From contig CM034307.1 of NCBI GenBank assembly GCA_019925795.1, forward strand, positions 60,264,864 to 60,328,863: DNA of 64,000 nt, read 5' to 3'. This document shows, in pieces, positions 45,641-58,700 of the stretch; the stretch's first letter is position 1; every line of letters begins with the position of its first letter. The DNA comes from Dendrobium chrysotoxum (taxonomy: Eukaryota > Streptophyta > Magnoliopsida > Asparagales > Orchidaceae). The position numbers and the translations under genes are program-made. The notes beneath the pieces were generated by a model. That model ran no database searches and was not told where the DNA came from. It saw only the letters and a list, made by a program, of their open reading frames with translations.

Positions 45641-46775
45641 GTAAAAATACAATATAAAAGTTGATTGATTATTCATTTTATTAAGCTAATTTCAAAGTAA
45701 ATTTAATTTTAATTTTTATCATTGATTTTGTCTCAACTTCATACTTTTTTTCAAACATTTTGCAAAGTTGCATCCCTCTACAAATAGAAGTCGGAGTATT
45801 TTATGCATAAACAAGCATTCCTTTTAATATAATTGTCCTCAAACCCTCAAAATTCTTACAAATAAAAATAAAAAAAATGGTTCCAAAGGTATGGTATCAT
45901 GATGTCACATCTCTTATTAATCTAGCATATTGTTCACATTTTGGAATCATCCATTAGCTTTCAAAACAAAAAGACTGTCCTTTTCATGGTTGTTTGTTTC
46001 AAAAGAATTATTAGCTGGCGACTTAGATAAAATGTGGTCCTTGACACTGCAGCAGACAATAACTTCACCTTCGCATTAAATGGGAGAAATTAACATTAAG
46101 CAACATGTGAAAAAGGCTAATATGCATGTGTGTATCACTAAGGATTGAAAGACTCTTCAGCTAGTGTAAAAATTAAGCTGATTTCATAATTGATTCATTC
46201 TAGTGTGTTAGGTGAAGGAGTTGACCTCAGAAACAATTAGTTGCAGAGGAAAATTATGTAAAATATTCTATTCAAAACTTTATTATTATGAATTTATTTT
46301 CCATTACAATTATTTTTAAAATATACAACATGAACTTTAATTTCGTGAGGATATCATCACAAATATTTTCATAAAAATAAGCAGTGCCATATTCACATAA
46401 GCCTCTATCAATATTGCAGTGCTGTTTTCATGATCAGAATATGTAACATCAAATCATAGTTGATAAAATTTATTCATTAATGTGTAGACAAAGCTTGATA
46501 TAACAAACAATTTATATGAGATTAAGAAGTTATACACAATTGGATTAAGATTGTAACCGGTTAAGAATTGGGCATGGAAATCCTTAGTTCCTTATGCTGG
46601 TGGCAATAGCCAAAGCCAAGGTTTGGTGCATATGGTACAAAAAGGAGAATAATATACAACACTAAATCACCAAAATGGTTTATTTGCTTAATTTTTTGGA
46701 ATAAATTAAGCATTCATGAGGCAAATAATGAGCACCTGATGAAGGCAATATTCTTCGTTCAAAAGCAGCAGGGAA
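45641..46775. other. spacer and probable 3' UTR of the EDR2-like gene
   Basis: AT-rich sequence without an ORF of interest. Its right end lies directly downstream of the EDR2-like stop codon (minus strand) and should contain that gene's 3' UTR. Confidence 0.4.
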
Positions 46776-49700
46776 TTAAGGATATGGCACTGCAGAGTCC
46801 AGCCTCAGTCGGTTTAAGCGAACTGTACCCAATATATATTCAGGAAGTTCATTTTCCTCCTTGGCCTGAAAAATGGTAGGTTATAGCAAATTATTCCAGC
46901 ATTATTTAAATATAACCAAGATCTTTTTGCGAAATAAAATGCAAAAGAAAATAAGAAAATATTGAATAAGTTCTAAGCTACAGTTGAATTATATCTGTTT
47001 TAAATTGTGATGAATAACCAGTGGCTCTTTGTAAAATTTGGATGATATTTTATTAGATGTTTTATCTATGTTTGAAAGAAATTTAATTAATGTCCGACTG
47101 TTTATTCCCAACTTAGTATTCTAAATAATCAGGCTGGGTCGTAAGTTTGAAGAACTTTTAACTAGATAATTTCTAGTATTAATTTAAATTTTTCTCGTTG
47201 ATTATCTTATGTTGTTCTCTTTCAGTTCTGAGAGGTTTAAGGCTTTTCTTTTTTTGGTGAGATTGGCGTACTTGAGTTTTGTTGTAGGCTAGAAGATTCG
47301 CGACGGCAGAGTGAGTAAAGTTTCCTTCTTAGCGATGCACCAATATCCAGCACACAAACAGAAAGAAAGAAGTAAAACACCCGATCTTTTTTACGTGGAA
47401 AGCCCGAAGAGGGAAAAACCACGGGGCCTCGCCCAGATAAAAAGATTCCACTAAATTTGAGTGAATTACAAGGATTGACCCATCCCTCGACTTAGAGGCG
47501 GTCAAATTACAGTGGCTTGGAGAGTTAGAGCAAAATCTGGCGATGTTCGGGCGGAAGTCCGATGGCGTCCGGATAGAAGTTCAGCCGATGAGGAATGATC
47601 CGACAAAGGTCGGGCGGAAGTACGGTGGCGGTCAGTGGCCGAGTGGAGGTCCGGCAGCGGTCGGTGGCCGGGCGGTGGTCCGACGAAGGTCGGGCTGAAG
47701 TCCGGCGGCGGCCGGGTGGTGGTCCGACGAAGGTCGGGCTGAAGTCCGGCTGCGGTCGGCGATCGGGCTGTAGTCCGGCGGCGGTCGGGCTAAAGTCCGG
47801 CGGCAGTCGACAGCCGGGTGGTGGTCCGACGAAGGTCGGGCTGAAGTCCGGCGGCGGTCGACGGCCGGGTGGAAGTCTGTCGGCGATTGGCGGCCGGGCG
47901 GTGGTCCAACGAAGGTCGGGCTGGAGTCCGGCGGCAGTCGGCGGCCGGGTGGAAGTCCGGCAGCGGTCAGCGGCCGGGTGGTGGTCCGACTAAGGTCGGG
48001 CTGAAGTCCGACGGCGGTCGGTGGCTGGGTGGTAGTCCGGCGGCGGTCGACGGCCGGGCGGTGGTCCGACGAAGGTCAGGCTGAAGTCCGGCGGCGGTCG
48101 GTGGTCAGGTGGTAGTCCGGCGGCGGTCGGCGGCCGGGCGATGGTCCAACGAAGGTCGGGCTGAAGTCCGGCGGTGGTCGGCGGCCGGGCGGTGGTCTGA
48201 CGAAGGTCGACGGGGGTTCGCCGGCAGTGGCGCTGACGAAGGTCGGGGGTTCGCCGGCGGTGACGCTGGAGCTCCGGAAGCCTTAGAGCTCTCTTCAATC
48301 TCCAGCCAAAGATCCCCTTCATGTAGAGAGTGGGGGGTCTATTTATAGATTTTGATGAGTGACATACCCTTTAACTATAGAGAAGATCTAGGGCAAGTTC
48401 GGAGTGCTCCATCAGATGGCTCGTATTGATTCCGAATTTAATTTTTGAAAGTTTCCAACTTATACATGCCTCGAGATTTGTGCACGATCAAAGTAATTTT
48501 GATGACGTACTAGTTGTCCCACTATTTTTGAACGTTGAATCTTATAGAGTCCAAAAATATATTCGTGAACTTAACGTTCATAAAGGCTCTTTCGAGCTTC
48601 AAATTGATTCTGGAATACTAAAAATCGATTCCCGGACTTAAAAAAATTGACCAACTCAAACTTTTTTGGGACAAAAATATATATACAAATGTGTATATAT
48701 TTAGTTACATAAGTGACTAAAAAATATATATTTATCTGTAATAATATTTTTGTTACAAATCTAAATATATATATATATATATATTATACTATTATTATAA
48801 TAATATTTTTTTTCTTCTCATGCCTCATGAAGAGGTGGCTACAGTAGCCGCCTCAATGAGGCGGTGATTACTTCTTTTTTTTACTAAATTGAATTAATTT
48901 AATTAATTAAACCTTTAATAGTAAAATATTATTTTTGGCTCAAAAAAATCCGAAAAAAAATTCAAAAAATCTCTAAAAATTCCAAGATCTTTTCTTGAAT
49001 GGAAATAAATAATTTCCTGCAGATTTATTATATTTTTAAATAAAATTACTCTTAATTTATTTTCTATTTCTTTTTTTTAATAATAGGAAATTAATTAATT
49101 TTTGGGCGTTAAAAAATTCTAAAAATTAATTTAAAAATTCAGAAAATTTGGCCCCAAACCTCCTTCAAAAACTATAAATACCCCCCTTGAGGGTTAAGGA
49201 AAAGGCACCACCCCCCTTAGCCGGTCCAAAAATTTCTCCTACAAAATTAGGAGAAATCGGATTGGCAAAAATTTAAAAATTTTTTACGGAGGCGGTCAAG
49301 ACCCGGTACTCTTACGCAGGCTACAGTTCACTCCCATTGGGGGAAAAACTGTCCGGCAAGAGTCTAAATATCGGTGGCGGAGGCGATCAAGACCCGGTAC
49401 TCTTACGCAAGCTCCAGTTCACTCCCATTGGGGGAAAAACTGTCCGGCAAGAGTCTAAATACCGGCAGCAGAGGTGGTGATCAAGACCCGGTACTCTTAC
49501 GCAGGCTCCAGTTCACTCCCATTGGGGGAAAAACTGTCCGGCAAGAGTCTAAATACCGACGGCGGAGGAGGCGATCAAGACCCGGTACTCTTACGCAGGC
49601 TCCAGTTCACTCCTATTGGGGGAAAAACTGTCCAGCAATAGTCTAAATACCGGCGGTGGAGGAGGCGATCAAGACCCAGTACTCTTACGCAGGCTCCAAT

Positions 49701-52700
49701 TCACTCCCATTGTGGGAAAAATTGTCCGAAAAGAGTCTAAATACTGGCGGCGTTGGAGGCGATCAAGACCCGGTACTCTTACGCAGGCTCCAGTTCACTC
49801 CCATTGGGGGAAAAACTGTCCGACAAGAGTCTAAATACCGGCGGCGGAGGAGGCGATCAAGACCCAGTACTCTTACGCAGGCTCCAGTTCACTCCCATTG
49901 GGGGAAAAATTGTCCGACAAGAGTCTAAATACTGTTGGCGGAGGAGGCGATCAAGACCCAGTACTCTTATGCAGGCTCCCCTGTTGGGAGTCCAATGTCG
50001 TCCGCAAGAGATAAGGGTGCCTCACAAAAAGGTGGTTTTGACTTATCTGATAGGAGGCGAATTTCAAAGAGCAAAAAGGATCTTCCAGGTATTTTTTCCC
50101 CTTCTTCTCACCTTCTTATCCTCGTTTTATTTAATCTTCAAGAATTATCCATTCATTTATGTATGCCCCTCCAGGCGGCAGGCCACCAGATATGTTAGAT
50201 GTTGCTCCTTCTACCCGAGAAGTGATTGAGCCGATGTGAGCTCCTCGAACTACGGAGGTCAATCAGAGTAAGAGATTGATGCTAATTGATGACGTTTCTT
50301 CAACAATTACTTCAGATTGCTTGATTATTTTTTGTAAAAAATTTCATCTGCCCAATGACTTAGTGATGGTTGTTCCTAAAGAATCTGATAGAGCTCGATA
50401 TCCACTAAGTGGGTTTATCACCGTGTATAAGATGACGTTGCGTGCTGGTTTGAGGTTTCCTCTAGCCCCTGAGTTGCTCGAGATTTTCAGGGCATGTGGA
50501 GTTCCCTTGGCCCAATTCTTGTGCAAGATAGTTACTATCATTGTGGGCTTGACGGCTTTTTATAGGGAGCGCGGTGCCAGGCTGACTGTCGACCACTTAT
50601 CCAAGATATATAGGCTTACAAGTGATTTTCAAGAGCGTATTTTATGCAGAGATAAAAAGTAGCTAGACTTTTCAACACGTGATCCTTCTAAGAATTGGTC
50701 TAGTTCGTTCTTTTTTGTGAAGAATGATTGGGGCCTTTTTGAAAAATGGGAGAGGTTAAAGGAGCTACCAGACTTCCCACACTTATGAGAGGAGGAGATA
50801 TTGAAAACTCTTAATTTTTCTGACACAAAGAGCCTTCAGGAGGAGTTACGTCATATTAGTCAGTATGTGATGGAGGAAAAACTTTTTAAAGTTGGCCTTT
50901 CTATTCAAGCTGGAAGATCTCATGCAGTTCAGTTGAAGAAGTCAGAGAAAGTTCATGAAATAAGTCCAAATGCTCTAAGGTCTTCATTCAGCCATCCTTC
51001 AAGAGGACAAGGAGAGAATAGATCTTCCCTTGTAAAGAAGACAAGAGTGGATGATGCAGTGGGCTTGCCAAGCGATGGTGAAGCATGCAGGGAGGTCATT
51101 CGCCCTTTGATGATCGATATTGCTGCCAATAACTCGGATAGGGAGATTCGGCCCCTCAAAATACCAATCCCTGAAGAGGTATTAAGACATGTCTGTATTG
51201 GACGGCAACGTGCAAAAGAAGTGGTTAGTTATCTTGATCTTCTTTTCTTCCCTTACCTCTCCCCTCCTTTTTTTTTAGTGTTCGTAATCATTTGTCTATT
51301 GCAGATGATACAGAGGATGGATGTGGAATCACAATTTGACTCGATACTAGATGACTGGAATACAGAGCATATAGGTAGCCCTGTATCTTTGAAGGTTAGA
51401 GAGAGCTTATCAAATACTTTAACATTTCTTTAGTTATATATTGGGAGGCCACTCGATGAAGTTAGCCAATTAGAAAGAGGTTTAGAGATATCCACCTAGG
51501 ATATTTGACCTATTCGAGGTTGTTTGTCAAAGCGTTGCTTGATGACGTTAACCTGTGTGGAAGAGGTCAGATCGAATCCCCATAGGATTGATCATCTAAT
51601 GACTGAGATACAACCAATGTTGTGTATTTCTCGAATCAGTGGTGAGGTTTAAATTATGTTGGATCATAGAGAGACATCAATAATAATGGTCAAACAAAAA
51701 TTTAATATCTTGAAAAAAGGAAGATACAGCATAGCTTAAAAGATATAGAACTATATAATTCTTAATATATAAACTATATAGTAGAGAGCTTCAGTAATAG
51801 CTACTGATAATATTTTCAAAGATTCTCAGTGTTCCAGGTCCGAGGTAGCATCTTTCCGTCAGCATCCTTCAGCTTGAAAGTCCCAGGCTTAATCATAGCT
51901 GCTACTATAAAAGGGCCTTCCCAAAGGGGGGAGAGTTTGCTCCGTTGGGGTCCTTTGCTGGCTGCCTCGAGACTACGTAGAACCAAGTCTCCGATGGATA
52001 TGCATCGAGGTTTAACTTTTTGGTTATAGTAGCGAGCCACTCTCCAGTGGTAAGCAGCAATTTTGAGTAAGGCTACGTCTCTAACTTCTGGGAGAAAATC
52101 TAGATTATTCCGGAGTTTCTCATCATTATTGCTGAAGTCGAAAATTTGCACTCTGTGACTTGGAACTCTAATATCGACTGGGATGATGGCTTCAGTGCCA
52201 AAGCAGAGGTTGTATGGTGTTTCTCCTGTAGGAGTTCTAGAGGTGGTACGATATGCCCAGAGGACATTATTGGGGAGTTCATCAGCCCATTGCCCCCCAG
52301 CCTTCCCGAGGCGCGTCTTCAGCCCCTTCAATATAGTTCGATTTGTAACCTCAGTCTACCCATTTATTTTAGGATGGGCTACAGCAGTGTGTACTAGTTA
52401 GATATGAAGATCCTTGCATAATGCAGTAAAGTTTTTCTAATAAATTGAGTTCCATTATCAGTAACTATCTTTGCCGGAATACCGAAACGACAAATTATAT
52501 TTTTCCAAACAAACTGTTTGGCATTTACTTTAGTGATTTTCGCTAGGGGTTCAGCCTCTACCCATTTAGTAAAATAGTCCACGGCCAAGATAATAAACTT
52601 TCGTTGTTCGGTGGCCACAGGAAAGGGCCCCATTATATCGATCCCCCATTGGATGAAAGGCCACGGGCTTTGAGGTGATGAGATCTCCACAGTAGGTGAA

Positions 52701-55700
52701 TGGGTGAGGTTGGCATGCAGTTGGCAATTATTATATTTTTGTACGAACTTCAATGCATCTTGTTTTATTGTAGGCCAGTAGAACCCTTGTCTTATAATCT
52801 TAAGAGCGAGTGCTTTTCCTCCTAAGTGCTCTCCACATATGCCTGAATGGACTTCCCGTAGTGCATAATCAGCCTCTGACGGTGGGAGACATTTAAGATA
52901 TGGTCCGGTAAATGCCTGCTTATACAATTCTCCATCAATAATAGTGAAGTTCACTGCTTGCTTTTGGAGTCGCATTACAACTGTCAAGTCTTCAAGCAGC
53001 ACACCATTTTGCAAGAATGATAAGATAGGATCCATCCAAAAGGGTTCTTTTGACTCATCAATGGATTTGTATAATCCAGGGACCTTCAATACTCGGGAAG
53101 TGTATTTCCTCGATATACCTTCTTTTAAAAAGGTCCCCTGTCGATGTTGTAGCGAGCTTTGAGAGAGCATCCGCACGGGCATTCTACTCTCGAAGTATAT
53201 GGACGATTTGATACTTCTTTATATGGGCGAGAAGTGACCTCACTGCCACAATATTGTGCCAAATAAGGGTTATGGGCATCGAATTCTCTTTCTACCTGAG
53301 AGACGACAAGTTATGAATCAGTATGAACTACTAAATTCTGAACCTTATAGTCTATAGCCAGCCTTATTCCTGCAATGAGAGTTTTATACTCAGCAATATT
53401 ATTTGTAGCAGGAAACTTTAGTCGAAGCCCACATTCAAAAGTAACTTGTTGTGGAGAGATCAATAAGATTCCAGCTCCAGCACCAGAACTCCCAGAAGCT
53501 CCATCGACATATAGTGTCCAACAAGGTGAAAGAGGAGGAATGGCTAGCGGTTCGTCAGAGTCAGGGTTGGTACATTCTACCACAAAGTCAACAAGCACTT
53601 GTGACTTGATGTCGGGTCTAGGAAGAAAGCGGATGTCAAACTCTCCAAGTTCCACCGACCACTTGATTAATCTTCCAAATGCCTCAGGCTTTTGGAGGAT
53701 ATTTCTTAATGGAAGATTTGTATAGACCCCAATCATATGAGCTTGAAAATATGGGCGTAATCGTTTGGCTGAGAAGACTAATGCCAAAGCTGTCTTATCT
53801 GCCAATGGGTACCGTATTTCTATCTCAGAAAGGACCTTGCTAACATAATAGATGGGACGTTGAATGCCACTCTCCTCTCGAATCAAGACCGAGCTTATAG
53901 CATGTGAAAAGACGGCCATTTATATGTACAATATTTCTCTTGGTATTGGCTTTGAAAGTAGTGGAGGTGAGGATAGATAAATTCGGAGCTGTTCAAAAGC
54001 CTCCTGGCATTCATCTGTCCATTGGAACCCTGAATTACGGGCTCCTCTTAGTATCTTGAAAAAAGGCAAGTATTTATCGCCCGAATGGGCCAAAAAGCGA
54101 GAAAGGGCTGCAATTCTTCCATTCAGACGTTGAACTACTATGATACTTCTTGGGGGTACCATATCTCTCAGTGCCCTAATCTTTTCAAGGTTTGTCTCAA
54201 TCCCGCGGTGTGTAAAACCATAAACCCTAGGAATTTTCCTGAGGTGACTCCGAATGCGCACTTGGCAGGATTGAGACGTATATTATAGGATCAAAAGAGA
54301 CAGAAGCATTGTTCTAAGTCAGATATATGCTGTGATTTTTCAAGACTTTTTACCAGCATATCATCTACATATACCTCCATAGTTCGCCCTATAATATCTT
54401 TAAAGATCTTATTCATGAGGCACTGATATGTGGCTCCAGCATTCTTGAGTCCGAATGGCATGACCCGATAGCAGTATAGTCCTTTATCAGTTTGAAAGGC
54501 TGTTGCTTCCTCATCTAAGGGATCCATCTTTATTTGATTGTAGTCAGAGTAGGCATCCATGAAGCTCAACATTTGGTGCCCAGACGTGGCATCGACAAGT
54601 TGGTCAATGCAAGGGAGTGAAAAACTATCTTTTGGGCAAGCTTTATTGAGGTCCGTGTAGTCCACACATATCCTTCAAGCTCCGTTAGCTTTCTTAACCA
54701 TGACGACATTTGCCAGCCATGCAGGATAGTGTACCTCTCGTATAAATCCAGCTTCCAGAAGTTTATCAACTTCATCTCCGATGGCTTGTTGACGATCTGG
54801 GGCAAAATTTTATTTTTTCTGGATAACTGGCTTACACGCTGGATTTATTTTGAGAGAATGTACGATTATCTCAGAGTCAACCCCCGGCATATCTGCTAGA
54901 CTCCATGCAAAAATATCCTGATTGCTACGTAGTAAATCTGTGTATTCTTTCTTCTCCTCCTCTGAGAGCATGGATTCGACCTGCACTATTTTAGATGGGT
55001 GCTCATCAGATATGGAGATATAAGTAAGGTCTTCGACGGGGGAAGCTCTCTGAGGGACGTCCTCATTTCGAAGGTCAAAATTCTCAATACTTAGAGAAAC
55101 TGATGGGCGTGGTTGAGCCTGTCTTAGATAACACGATTGTGCTATTTTTTTATTTTCACGCACCATGCCAATCCCATAGGGGGTTAAAAATTTCATCTTG
55201 AAATGCGGAATGGAGGGAACATCTCCAAAAATTAACTGTAGTGGTCTCCCAAAGATAGCATTGTAAGCTAATTCTGATTTTACTACAACGAATTGGATTG
55301 GATGAGTGGCCTGTCGAGAGAATTCTCCAAGTCTTACTGGGAGGCTAATCATCCCTTCTACCCGTACAGGTTGATTGTCAAACCAATATAGTGGTCCTGC
55401 AGCTGGCTGGAGCTTTTCCCTAATCAGACCCATACTAAAAAAGGTGGAGTAGAATAGGACATCCACCGAGCTTCCATTATCAACTAAGATCCTTTTGACG
55501 TTGAAGCAAGGGTCGCCAATCCCCGCGTTAATTACAACTGGATCCTGATGAGGGGTCTAAACGTCCTCTAGATCAGCATTATCAAAAGTGATACAGTGGT
55601 CAGCACGAACCTTCTTTTGTACTGGCTCCTCGTTCATCGCAAGTAAGACTTGATTGGATAATAGTGGGCCCTCAGTGATGGTCTCAATCTCTCCAACCAT

Positions 55701-58700
55701 TTGGCGATTATTCTGTGGTTGCTTTTGTGTCGGTTGCCTCCCAACAGGAGTGTCCTTACGATCGGGTGGATTTACTATGAACCGACCAAGGTAGTCCTGT
55801 CGGATTAGTCTCTCAACTTCCTCTTTAAGCTATTTGCATGCTTCAGTTATGTGTCCACAACTACGGTGGAAGTGGCAGTATTACTCCTGATTTTCTGAGT
55901 TTGGCTTTAAGGGATTTGACCACTTAATATTCTCTTCATCTCCGATTGCTATTAAGACATTTGATCGTGATGTATTAAGGGGCGTATACTCCTTTTCTGG
56001 TCGAGGCTCCCGCCGAGGCTGTGAAGGTCGAGGGGGCAGGTTATTACCCCCTTGCTTCTTCCGCTGTGAAGATGAATCGTCCATCCCCGGTGTATTTTTA
56101 CGCTTCCTAGTTGTTTGCTCAAATTGTTTCTTATGAGCATTAATGGCTTCATCTGCTAAGATATGGGCCTCCACACGATGAATGAGGTCAGCATATGAAT
56201 GTTCCGTATCTCGCATGAGTGCTGAATAGAAAGGGCCAGGGCGAAGCCCCCCAAGGAAAACTCCTTTAAACAACTCAGGATCTACCCCTGAAATTTGTTG
56301 GGCCTCGATAAAGAACCTTTGAAAGTATTCTTTGATTGACTCTCCTTCATTCTGGCGGATCCCAGAGAGATGGGAAGAGTCCTTAATAATTCTTCGATTA
56401 GCGATAAATTGTTCGACAAATAATTTGGCTAACTTAACGAACAAAGGAACAGTTCTAGCCGGAGGTGAGTAGAACCACATACGAGCCTACCCTTTGAGGG
56501 TAGCAGGAAATACTTGACAGAGGAGCGCATCCGAGGCTCGTTGAATATGCATAATGGTTCTATAGTGATCAATATGCCCGTAAGGGTCAGACGACCCATC
56601 GTAAGAGTCTATGCTCGGCAATTTGAAGCCCGCGGGAATGGGAGGTTGAAGGATGACTTCAGTTAGGGGTGATGACTCCTAGAAGTCTCGATGATGAAGA
56701 GGTTGTCTTCACCTCTTAAAGGAAACTCTTCTTGGACTAGTCGTCATAGTTCATCTCGTAGGGCATTAGGAGGGATTCCAACGACGTGAGGTTGAGCCAG
56801 GTCCTCGGTGATGGCCGGAGGAACACGAGTAGGCCGACCCATGCGAGAAGGATGGGTAGAGCTAGCTATGTCAATGAGGTCGAGGTCTGGCATCGACTGA
56901 GGGCGACCCCTTGACTGAGGGAGGGGGATATCTGCATTAACATATTCAGGTTGAACATTCCCAGCTAGCGGTGGATCACGAGGGAGATGGATCTCCTCTT
57001 GTTGGGGTGGTACTGGTTGGCGAGTGCCTCGAGATCTCCTTCTAAGGTTGGTACGACTGCTCCTTCCCTGACGGGATTTCTTCCATATTGGAGGAGAGAA
57101 GCAGATGTCTGGCGTCCTTGATTCATGGACTGATTCCTGGATTGATGTGAGTTAGAGCAAGAGACTCCGTTGTTGCGATTGCTACGCTGGTTGGCCATTA
57201 AGTTAGGACTTTATTTATGCTTATAAGGGTGGGATTGGATTTCCCACAGACGGCGCCAAACTGTTGCGGGCTAGAAGATTCGTGATGGCAGAGTAAAATT
57301 TTCGTCTTAGCGATGCACGAATATCCAGCACACAAACAGAAAGAAAGAAGTAAAACACCCGATCTTTTTTACATGGAAAGCCCGAAGAGGAAAAAATCAC
57401 GGGGCTTCGCCCAGATGAAAAGATTCCACTAAATTTGAGTGAATTACAAGGGTTGACCCGTCCCTCGACTTAGAGGCGGTCAAATTACAGTGGCTTGGAG
57501 AGTTAGAGCAAAATCTGGCGATGTTCGGGCGGAAGTCCGACGACGTTCGGACTTTCGTCCGAACAGAAGTTCAACCGATGAGGAATGATCCGACAAAGGT
57601 CAGGCGGAAGTACGGTGGCGGTTAGTGGCCGAGTGGAAGTCCGACGGTGGTCGGTGGCCGGGCAGTGGTCCGACGAAGGTCGGGCTGAAGTCAGGCAGCG
57701 GTCGGCGGCCGAGTGGTCGTCAGGCTGAAGTCCGGTGGCGGTCAGTGACTGGGTAGAAGTCCGGCGGCGGTCGGCGGCCGGGCGGTGGTCCGACGAAGGT
57801 TGGGCTGAAGTCCGGCAGCGGTCGGCGACCGAGCGGTGGTTCGACAGAGGTCGGGCTGAAGTCCGGCGGCAGTCGGCGGCCGAGTGGTGGTCCGACGAAG
57901 GTCGGGCTGAAGTCCGGTGACGGTCGGCGATCGGGTGGAAGTCCGGTGGCGGTCGGCGATCGGCAGCCGGGCGGTGGTCCGACGAAGGTCAGGCTAAAGT
58001 CCGGCAGCGGTCGGCGGCCGGGTGGATGTCCGGCAGCAGTCGGCGGCCGAGCGGTGGTTCGACGAAGGTCGGGCTGAAGTCCAGCGACGGTCGGTGGCCG
58101 GGTGGTAGTCCGGCGGCGGTCGGTAGCCTGGTGGTAGTCCGGCGGCAGTCGGCGGCCGGGCAGTGGTCCGACGAAGGTTGGGCTGAAGTCCGGCGGTGGT
58201 CGGTGGCCGGGTGGAAGTCTGACGGCGGTCGGCGGCCGGGCGGTGGTCCTGCGGCGGTCGGCGGCCGGGCGGTGGTCCGACGAAGGTCGACGGGGGTTCG
58301 CCGGCGGTGGCGCTGGAGCTCCGGAAGCCTTAGAGCTCTCTTCAATCTCCAGCCAAAGGTCTCCATGTAGAGAGTGGGGGGTCTATTTATAGATTTTGAT
58401 GAGTAGCATACCCTGTAAATATAGAGAAGATCTGGGGCAGATTCGGAGTGCTCCATCAGATGGCTCGTATTGATTCCGAATTTAATTTTTGAAAGTTTTC
58501 AACTTCTAGATTCATGCCCGATCAAAGTAATTTTGATGACGTATCAAGTTTGACTAAAAGTAATTTCTTATAACCTGTTTATGTTGTCTACTTCTGTGAG
58601 CTCACTATAGTAAATTAAATCATCCTCTCATATGGATATAGACTACTGTTTTACTAAATCATATAAATTTTGATGTCTTCTTCTAGTGTTCTCTTTGTCA

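Larger units (their letters stand above)
47280..58546 (-). mobile_element. Ty3/gypsy Tat-lineage retrotransposon, full length, mutated
   Basis: An 11,267-bp element with LTRs at 47280-48512 and 57262-58546, and the duplication AGTTT on both sides (47275-47279 and 58547-58551). It is transcribed from the minus strand. The primer-binding site inside the 5' (right) LTR starts TTTGGCGCCGTCTGTGGG. Order on the minus strand: gag, protease, reverse transcriptase, RNase H, a second archaeal-type RNase H, integrase; then an antisense spliced ORF and a 94-bp tandem array before the 3' LTR. Dual RNase H, antisense ORF and 3' tandem repeats are features of the Tat lineage (Tat/Retand/Grande/Ogre group). 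All genes carry several stops, so this copy is not autonomous. It lies in the last intron of the EDR2-like gene, in the same orientation as that gene. Confidence 0.93.

Noticed and set aside
47595..48348. Several long open frames on both strands rich in Gly/Arg/Ser or Pro/Arg
   Set aside because: They lie in the GC-rich tandem array of the LTR. The repeat unit lacks stops in several phases, and the same artefact recurs in the other LTR copies (57735-58456, 6764-7243).
49289..49978. CRISPR-like array
   Set aside because: The units are contiguous and nearly identical over all 94 bp, with no unique spacers, and lie in a plant retrotransposon.
49374..50229. Overlapping frames with repeated RYSYASSSSLPLGEKLS-like or GGGGDQDPVLLRRLQFTPI-like units
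   Set aside because: They are translations of the 94-bp non-coding tandem repeats in shifting phases. There is no consistent start, domain or codon pattern.
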